From contig JAGXBH010000013.1 in the NCBI GenBank assembly GCA_018971185.1, forward strand, positions 1 to 48,304: a stretch of 48,304 bases of DNA, written 5' to 3'. Shown here in pieces: positions 43,202 through 48,304 of this stretch. This DNA comes from Acidobacteriota bacterium. GTDB taxonomy: Bacteria; Actinomycetota; Acidimicrobiia; Acidimicrobiales; RAAP-2. The position numbers were made by a program, and so were the translations under genes. The notes under the pieces are model-generated. The model was not told where the DNA came from. It did not search any database and saw only the letters and a list, made by a program, of their open reading frames with translations. How positions within the stretch are numbered: position 1 is the first letter of the stretch; the number at the start of each line of letters is the position of its first letter.

Positions 43202-43612
43202 GTGATCAAGGGATTCAAGAACTTCATGCTGCAGGGCGAACTCATCGTCATTGCGGTCGGCCTCGTCGTGGCGTTGGCCTTCAGTACACTCATCAAAGCG
43301 TTCACCGACTCCATCATCACGCCGCTCGTCAATGCGGCCGAGGGCTCCGGACCGGCGTCATCGGGTCTCGGTTGGACTCTCAACGGTCAGCGCATTGAGC
43401 TTGGCGCGTTCATTTCGGCCGTCGTGTATTTCGTGATCTTCATGGCAGTCATCTACTTCATCCTGGTGGTGCCCTATCGAGCGTTCATGGCCCGAAGGGG
43501 AACAACGGTCTTCGGGCCACCGCCGGCGACCAAGACTTGCCCCCAGTGTCTCTCGTCGGACCTTCCCGCGGCGGCGAGCAAATGTCGTCACTGCGCCAGT
43601 GAGGTGCAGTAG
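43202..43612 (+). CDS. mscL: Large-conductance mechanosensitive channel MscL with C-terminal zinc ribbon
   Basis: 136 aa. FKNFMLQGELIVIAVGLVVALAF (TM1, about 13-36) and AFISAVVYFVIFMAVIYFIL (TM2, about 69-90) match MscL, a pentameric valve that releases solutes under hypo-osmotic stress. After PYRAF the usual C-terminal helix bundle is replaced by a linker and a zinc ribbon with Cys113, Cys116, Cys128, Cys131 (CPQC and CRHC). GTG at 43202 with GAGGACAGG just upstream. Ends 9 nt from the convergent surface-protein gene. Confidence 0.87.
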   Translation: MIKGFKNFMLQGELIVIAVGLVVALAFSTLIKAFTDSIITPLVNAAEGSGPASSGLGWTLNGQRIELGAFISAVVYFVIFMAVIYFILVVPYRAFMARRGTTVFGPPPATKTCPQCLSSDLPAAASKCRHCASEVQ

Positions 43613-43621
43613 CCCTCGAGG

Positions 43622-45463
43622 TCAGTTTGCGAAGACCTCCACATTACGAAAGGACGCCAACACCGAGTTCGACAGTCGAGCCTCGCCGCTGACGCGCATC
43701 ACGACTCCGCCGTCACCAAGCACCACGAGGTCTTTGCGCAGTTGATCCTCGACCGCCACGGCCCGCCGCATGCTCAACTGAGCAGCACCACGCGAAGAGT
43801 CCTTGGAGGTCGTGTACCCGTAGATGAACACTTCGGTGCGCCGGTTCTTCTCGATTCCATGGGCCAAGGTGGCGACGAGGCGACGCATCGGATTCGTCAA
43901 TGCACTCGAGTTCGGTGCAAAAGTGCCCACACTTGCCAGGAGGACTCGTGTCGCTCGAGGCGTCTGGTCGCGACGCCACATCGCGTAGATGGTTCGAGAG
44001 CGCGTCATCAAGAACCTCGCGCCGACCTTCACGTCCGGTCGTACCGCTCGTGAAGTGGTCGACCACCCGAGAAACGTGAAGCCTGGGCGATGTAGGCCCG
44101 CCCCTCCCGGGATCACCACTGAGAGACCACGGAGCGCGTAACGCGCCTTGACGACGCCAACGCCCCCGTTGCTCGAGAAGCCGAGACGCATCCTGGGGTT
44201 CGCGAGCCAGTGTGCGTACAGCGCCGTGGAGCCCGCCGGAGTGTAGGAGGTACCGTTCCTTCCCACCAACTGGCCACCGTTGAGGGCCGTGAACCAGCCC
44301 CCAAACGAGTACCCCGTCGGGACCTCGCTCGCGGGCGGCTGCAACGTCACCGTGGCGCCCGCAGGAACGGAGATTGGTGCGTTCCCACTGTGTCCGCCGG
44401 GCGTCACGAATGTCACAACGAATGCCTTGCGCGACCACGTGGCGTAGAGGGTCTGCCCCGCAGACATTGTGAAAATGGTGCCAGGCGACATTTCGGTTCC
44501 GCTGCCGTCAGGCATCGTGTTCCAGCCCGTGAAGGAGTAGTTCGCTTTCGACAGGGCCGCGCCCGTCGGTAGCGAGATCGAACTCCCATAGGGAGCAGTG
44601 ACCGATGCGACCGTGCCTGAACCCGAGTTTGACGAGAAGGACAAGGTCTCATCACTCAGCGCCCACTGTGCGTAGAGCGTCTCGCCCACCGGCATCAAGA
44701 GAGTTGCGGCGGGCGCGAATTGAGTCCCGCTGCCGTCAGGCATCGTGTTCCAGCCCGTGAAGGAGTAGTTCGCCTTCGACAGGGCCGCGCCCGTCGGTAG
44801 CGCGATCGAACTCCCATACGGTGCGGTCAATGATGAAACAACACCGGCGCCAGTGTTTGAAGAAAATTGCAGAGTCTCGCTGTTTGGTGTCCACTGGGCG
44901 AAAAGAACTATTGCGGACGAAAAGCTGTAGAGCGCTCCGTCAAGGTAACTCTGTCCAGATCCGTCACTCATAGTGTTCCAACCCGCAAATGCATGATTGG
45001 GATTTTGGAAGGGAACTCCCAAATTGCTAAAAAGTGTTAGCGGCGTTGGAGTGTCACTCACCTGTGAGGTCTCTGTTGGGTCGCTTGGAGAAACATTCTC
45101 TGCGAAAGTGACGGTATGCGATGGTCCTACCCACTGTGCATAAAGAGTTATGTCACTCGAAAATGAATAGGATGCACCATCCGCGTAGGTCGTCCCTCCA
45201 CCTCCCGGCTGGTTACTCCAAAATGCGAATGTGTGATTTGGATAATTCAAGCTTGGGAACAACGTATTGAATAGTTCGAGGTTCACTGCACCACTAACTT
45301 GCGCAACTTGGGAATTCATGAGGAGCGTCTGACCATCGTTTGCAACAAAAGTCACAGTTGTTCCGATTGAAGCTGACGACGCAGACTGAAAGGCGAGAAT
45401 TGAAGTAGAAACTATCGCTACGGCAACTGCAATCAATTTAAATAGTCTCGAAGCAGATGCCAT
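43622..45463 (-). CDS. Secreted protein with six InlB B-type repeats and an OmpA-like C-terminus
   Basis: 613 aa. Signal peptide or anchor at 8-32. Six repeats of the Listeria-Bacteroides (Flg_new/InlB B) type follow: about 36-111, 117-191, 198-267, 274-343, 349-419 and 427-496. Each ends in LYAQW-like and holds a FxGW core. Repeats 3 and 4 are nearly identical in DNA as well. From 505 on, VLLASVGTFAPNSSAL, VFIYGYTTSKDSSRGA and LSMRRAVAVEDQL look like an OmpA peptidoglycan-binding domain. The 5' third is more AT-rich than the 3' end. A cell-wall-attached adhesin or scaffold is inferred. Confidence 0.85.
   Translation of the reverse strand: MASASRLFKLIAVAVAIVSTSILAFQSASSASIGTTVTFVANDGQTLLMNSQVAQVSGAVNLELFNTLFPSLNYPNHTFAFWSNQPGGGGTTYADGASYSFSSDITLYAQWVGPSHTVTFAENVSPSDPTETSQVSDTPTPLTLFSNLGVPFQNPNHAFAGWNTMSDGSGQSYLDGALYSFSSAIVLFAQWTPNSETLQFSSNTGAGVVSSLTAPYGSSIALPTGAALSKANYSFTGWNTMPDGSGTQFAPAATLLMPVGETLYAQWALSDETLSFSSNSGSGTVASVTAPYGSSISLPTGAALSKANYSFTGWNTMPDGSGTEMSPGTIFTMSAGQTLYATWSRKAFVVTFVTPGGHSGNAPISVPAGATVTLQPPASEVPTGYSFGGWFTALNGGQLVGRNGTSYTPAGSTALYAHWLANPRMRLGFSSNGGVGVVKARYALRGLSVVIPGGAGLHRPGFTFLGWSTTSRAVRPDVKVGARFLMTRSRTIYAMWRRDQTPRATRVLLASVGTFAPNSSALTNPMRRLVATLAHGIEKNRRTEVFIYGYTTSKDSSRGAAQLSMRRAVAVEDQLRKDLVVLGDGGVVMRVSGEARLSNSVLASFRNVEVFAN
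44501..44818. repeat. Near-identical 90-nt segments in the surface-protein gene
   Basis: 44501-44590 and 44729-44818 match except for two substitutions (T/C and A/C), period 228 nt (76 codons). They encode the SKANYSFTGWNTMPDGSG part of repeats 4 and 3. Such low divergence points to recent duplication or conversion. Confidence 0.85.
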
Positions 45464-45606
45464 TAATGAACCCTCTATTCTTCTAGATCAGCGCTCTATT
45501 CGAATGGAAACCAATGGAAGTCACTAACGCGATAAACGACGACGGTCTTTGAGCCAACCCGTCGAAGCCTATTGACATCGGTCGCATCAAAGTCAAAGCG
45601 AATTGA

Positions 45607-46470
45607 CTATTTCTTGACAATTCTTCGCTGGCGCGCCACTTCGAAGGCGGCAACCGAAACTGCGACACCCGCATTCAACGAACTAATCTTTCCCAATTGC
45701 GGAATGGACACCACGGCTTCACACCGTTTGCGCGTAAGCGGGGCAAGGCCTTTTTCTTCGCCTCCAACCACCAGTGCTACGGGGGTCGACCCCAAGTCAA
45801 GCTCGTAGAGTGAAGACTTTGACTCACCTGCCAGGCCCACGGTGAGCACCCCCGCCTTGTTCAGTTGGTCAATGGCCGTAGGTATCCCTCCCACGTCACA
45901 AAAGGTCAAATACTCAACTGCGCCCGCAGCAGTCTTGGTCACCGTGGGCGAAATACGAGCCGACCGGTGACGCGGCACCACCACTCCAGTGACTCCGGCA
46001 CCGTCGGCACTGCGCAACATTGCGCCCAAGTTACGTGGGTCGGTCACGCCGTCGCAGACGAGCAAGAAGGGATTGGGGTCCTCCAGCAGAGCGTCCAGGG
46101 CGACCGTCTCAAGACGAGAAGCAATAGCCATGACACCCTGATGCCCTTCGGTCCGGGCCTCGCGATCGAGTCGAGTCATCGACACCACCTGCACCGGGAC
46201 GCGTTGGCGTTGGGCCTCGCGCTCGATCGCGTCGAGGACGTCTGACGGGTCCTGCGCGTCGGCCACGAAGATCTTGTGAATCGGACGGCGTCTCGCCTTG
46301 AGTAATTCGAGCACGGCGTGTCGACCCTCGACCTGCTCGCCCCCGAGACCTTCCTTGTCTCGATTCGGCGATCGGCGAGGGCCAGCCCCTTGACCGCCGG
46401 TCATCGGGCGACCCCCTTGACGCGAGGGTCGACCTGGTGAATGCCGGCGTGGCGCAGGGCGTGGGCTCAT
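45607..46470 (-). CDS. rlmB: 23S rRNA (guanosine-2'-O-)-methyltransferase RlmB / TrmH-family
   Basis: 287-aa SPOUT methyltransferase. A basic Arg-rich N-terminal tail (1-45), then the substrate-binding domain EGRHAVLELLKARRRPIHKI and the trefoil-knot SpoU motifs DPRNLGAMLRSADGAG, VVGGEEKGLAPL and IPQLGKISSLNAGVAVSV. ATG at 46470 overlaps the ispF stop (ATGA). The ispD-ispF-rlmB arrangement is common in actinobacteria. The basic tail may help rRNA binding. Confidence 0.92.
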   Translation of the reverse strand: MSPRPAPRRHSPGRPSRQGGRPMTGGQGAGPRRSPNRDKEGLGGEQVEGRHAVLELLKARRRPIHKIFVADAQDPSDVLDAIEREAQRQRVPVQVVSMTRLDREARTEGHQGVMAIASRLETVALDALLEDPNPFLLVCDGVTDPRNLGAMLRSADGAGVTGVVVPRHRSARISPTVTKTAAGAVEYLTFCDVGGIPTAIDQLNKAGVLTVGLAGESKSSLYELDLGSTPVALVVGGEEKGLAPLTRKRCEAVVSIPQLGKISSLNAGVAVSVAAFEVARQRRIVKK

Positions 46471-46940
46471 GACATCTCCTCAGCGAGGACGATCGCCATC
46501 GCCGCGATACCCTCACGGCGACCAATCGGTCCCAACCCTTCGGTAGTGGTGGCCTTCACCGAGACGACGCAGCCCACTGCCGCCGAGAGTGCCTCGGACA
46601 TGGTCGGCATGTGGGGCGCCAGGCGAGGCTTCTCCGCGAGAATCGTGACATCGCCCGACACGGGACGATAACCCGCCCGCGACAGGAGTCCCAGAGTCTC
46701 ATCGAGCATCACCCGCGAGGCGATTCCGAGGTTCGCGGGATCGCTGTCGGGAAAATGACGTCCGATGTCGCCGAGGTTCGCCGCCCCGAGAAGGGCATCG
46801 ATCAGCGCGTGAGTGACGACGTCGGCGTCAGAATGACCGACGAGACCCTGCTCGCCGTCCAAGTGAACTAGTCCGAGCACCAGTTCGCGGTTCCGGTCCT
46901 CACTGAAACGGTGGACGTCGATACCTTGACCGATTCTCAC
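46467..46940 (-). CDS. ispF: 2-C-methyl-D-erythritol 2,4-cyclodiphosphate synthase
   Basis: 157-aa MEP-pathway enzyme making the cyclodiphosphate for isoprenoid synthesis. GIDVHRF gives metal ligands Asp and His near 8-10; LVGHSDADVVTHALIDALLGA and GDIGRHFPDSDP follow; KATTTEGLGPIGRREGIAA is the C-terminal signature. GTG at 46940 overlaps the ispD stop (GTGA) and has GGGAG 8 nt upstream, so I prefer it to a GTG at 46955. Confidence 0.94.
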   Translation of the reverse strand: MRIGQGIDVHRFSEDRNRELVLGLVHLDGEQGLVGHSDADVVTHALIDALLGAANLGDIGRHFPDSDPANLGIASRVMLDETLGLLSRAGYRPVSGDVTILAEKPRLAPHMPTMSEALSAAVGCVVSVKATTTEGLGPIGRREGIAAMAIVLAEEMS

Positions 46941-47581
46941 GGGCGCATCTCCCACGCCGCGGCGACACGCGCCAGATCAGCGGGCTGGGTGATCTTCACG
47001 TTATGAGGGTCCCCCGCGACGATCACCACGGTCCCCCCTATGGCCTCGACGAGCGCGGCGTCATCGGTGGCGTGTTCGCGGGCCGCGTGCGCTCGCTCGA
47101 GCACGCTGCGGCGAAACGCCTGAGGGGTCTGCACCGTCACCAGATCGCTTCGATCGACCGTTCCCTGCACGAAGGTCTGGCCGTCACGTCGAACCATGCG
47201 CTTGACGGTGTCAGTCACGTCGACGCCGGGGATGGCCGCGTCGGCGCCCCACTCCACCGCCTGCACCACGGCGAGGAAGAGCTCGGCCGACGCGAGGGGC
47301 CGCGCCGCGTCATGGACGATCACGATGTCGCACTCGGGCAGAGCGCGAAGACCCGCGCGAACCGAGTCGGCGCGCGTCTCGCCGCCCGCGACGACGACGT
47401 CGGCGCCCTGGTCGGAGTAGCTCGACCCCTCGGGGACCACGAGGACCACGTACTGCGCCACGCTGCGGGTCGCCCGAACCGAGTGGGCGGCCACCGTCTC
47501 ACCCGCCACCACCGAGAACTGCTTGGGTCCCCCGAAGCGGACCCCGCGGCCACCGGCCACCACGACGGCGGCCACCGTCAC
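46937..47581 (-). CDS. ispD: 2-C-methyl-D-erythritol 4-phosphate cytidylyltransferase
   Basis: 214-aa MEP-pathway enzyme. The CTP-binding VVVAGGRGVRFGGPKQF lies at the N-terminus (normally GxGxRxG-PKQ). VIVHDAARPL, AAIPGVDVTDTVKR and VTVQTPQAFRR are diagnostic. GTG start 2 nt past the carD stop. Coupled to ispF downstream, so the two MEP-pathway steps are made together under whatever promoter drives carD. Confidence 0.94.
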   Translation of the reverse strand: MTVAAVVVAGGRGVRFGGPKQFSVVAGETVAAHSVRATRSVAQYVVLVVPEGSSYSDQGADVVVAGGETRADSVRAGLRALPECDIVIVHDAARPLASAELFLAVVQAVEWGADAAIPGVDVTDTVKRMVRRDGQTFVQGTVDRSDLVTVQTPQAFRRSVLERAHAAREHATDDAALVEAIGGTVVIVAGDPHNVKITQPADLARVAAAWEMRP

Positions 47582-47583
47582 GA

Positions 47584-48072
47584 CTACGGCAGCACCGAGG
47601 CGAGCTTTTCCTCCGCCGCGTCGGTGTCCACGTTGAGAGCGAAGGTCAGCTCCGAGACGAGGATCTGACGCGCCCGGGTCAACATTCGCTTCTCGCCCGC
47701 CGACAGGCCCTTATCCTTGTCGCGGATCGAGAGGTTCCGCACCACTTCGGCGACTTGGTAGATGTCGCCGGAGCGCAGCTTCTCGGAATGGTTCTTGAAA
47801 CGGCGCGACCAGTTGGTCGGCATGCGCGCTTCCTTCTTACGTAGCACGGCGAAGACCTCTTCGACCTCTTCGTCGTTGATCACCTCTCGTAGGCCCACGG
47901 TTTCCGCGTTCGCCACCGGCACCATCAGGATCAGGTCGGTATAGGCGACCTTGAGCTTGAGGTAGTCCTGCTTGACGTCAAAAGCGGTCATCTTCTCGAT
48001 CTTTTCGACCGTGCAGGCCCCGTGGTGAGGGTAGACGAGACGATCACCCTTTTTGTACTTGTGAGCGGCCAT
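47584..48072 (-). CDS. carD: CarD-family RNA polymerase-binding transcription regulator
   Basis: 162-aa regulator that binds the RNA polymerase beta subunit and stabilises open complexes at rRNA and other promoters. The N-terminal RID domain begins KYKKGDRLVYPHHGACTVEK, and the C-terminal helical domain includes NWSRRFKNHSEKLRSGDIYQ with the conserved Trp that wedges the -10 edge. ATG at 48072 has AGGAG 10 nt upstream; an in-frame start 33 nt further up is less likely. Heads carD-ispD-ispF-rlmB. Confidence 0.95.
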   Translation of the reverse strand: MAAHKYKKGDRLVYPHHGACTVEKIEKMTAFDVKQDYLKLKVAYTDLILMVPVANAETVGLREVINDEEVEEVFAVLRKKEARMPTNWSRRFKNHSEKLRSGDIYQVAEVVRNLSIRDKDKGLSAGEKRMLTRARQILVSELTFALNVDTDAAEEKLASVLP

Positions 48073-48126
48073 GACTCGGGTTCTCCTCAAGGAAACGATA
48101 CGCACTGGTGCGTTAGGGGATTTACT

Positions 48127-48132
48127 ATTCTA
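48127..48132 (-). promoter_or_regulatory. Possible -10 box of carD
   Basis: TAGAAT on the minus strand, about 55 nt upstream of the carD ATG, in an AT-rich stretch. No convincing -35 lies at the right distance. Confidence 0.3.
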
Positions 48133-48220
48133 CCAAATTTTTCGCGAAACGTGACATTCGCCCCTCGGGCATCGGAGTCGGTGCCAATATGTCCCTAGCC
48201 CCACCTCGTCAAGGAGTCAT

Positions 48221-48304
48221 ATGTCGCGAGCCGCACTCGAAGCCTTCCCTCGGATCCCCCTCACCTTCGGCCCGTCACCCCTGCATCGTCTCGATCGCCT
48301 GAGC
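48221..48304 (+). CDS. ACC deaminase / D-cysteine desulfhydrase-like protein, 5' end only
   Basis: 28 codons before the window ends. The peptide has FPRIPLTFGPSPLHRLDRLS, matching the N-terminus of PLP-dependent 1-aminocyclopropane-1-carboxylate deaminases and D-cysteine desulfhydrases (FPRYPLTFGPTPI pattern). AAGGAG lies 4 nt before the ATG. The catalytic residues are outside the window, so the two activities cannot be separated. Divergent from carD. Confidence 0.7.
   Translation, partial: MSRAALEAFPRIPLTFGPSPLHRLDRLS

Overview
The window looks like chromosome from a high-GC Gram-positive-type actinobacterium. Support for this: roughly two-thirds GC by eye, frequent GTG starts, 4-nt ATGA/GTGA gene overlaps, a CarD-ispD-ispF-rlmB block, a CysO-like sulfur carrier, glucosyl-3-phosphoglycerate synthase, a DDN-type F420 nitroreductase, coproheme decarboxylase and a LytR_C protein. 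Placement near Acidimicrobiia is only a guess. There are no rRNA genes, insertion sequences, phage genes or CRISPR arrays. One tRNA-Thr(TGT) is present.

Region 1-5074 (minus strand) is a LacI-controlled operon: lacI, two permease genes and two ATPase genes of the Opp/Dpp family, each overlapping the next by 4 nt and read from one promoter with two tandem operators. The last ATPase runs off the window. Region 5233-9850 holds pheA, a PLP decarboxylase, an F420-type nitroreductase and a marR-MFS efflux pair with a perfect 18-bp palindrome. Region 9974-16533 is a tightly coupled pentose phosphate operon, tal-pgi-gnd-pgl-rpiA-zwf. Region 16641-21030 (minus) is a four-gene run: ClC channel, double GNAT, DUF3048 protein, agmatinase-like ureohydrolase.

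Region 21145-33215 is a mosaic of small accessory genes: HAD phosphatase, VOC proteins, GNATs, rhomboid-like protein, ArsB-like permease, methyltransferase, ABM protein, DHA2 exporter, small HTH protein, a divergent Rrf2/NAD(P)-binding pair and an OhrR-type MarR. Divergent from the OhrR gene, across a 25-bp palindrome matching the OhrR-box pattern, lies a two-gene unit of small membrane proteins that I do not recognise. Region 33216-36230 has lower GC and carries the most unusual structure: a VOC-hicB-hicA module present twice in direct order. One copy is intact (34815-35672). The other is decayed (33623-34725), with a nonsense codon in hicA, a frameshift from a triplicated 8-bp repeat plus a nonsense codon in hicB, and a truncated VOC gene. 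A GNAT gene lies inside the decayed copy.

Region 36228-48304 returns to core genes: GNAT-NUDIX, chdC, a 49-nt hairpin, groEL behind a perfect CIRCE element, cysO-thrC, gpgS, a LytR_C protein, tRNA-Thr, an MscL channel with a C-terminal zinc ribbon, a secreted protein with six InlB-type repeats and an OmpA-like end, rlmB-ispF-ispD-carD, and the first 28 codons of an ACC deaminase/D-cysteine desulfhydrase-like gene at the right edge.
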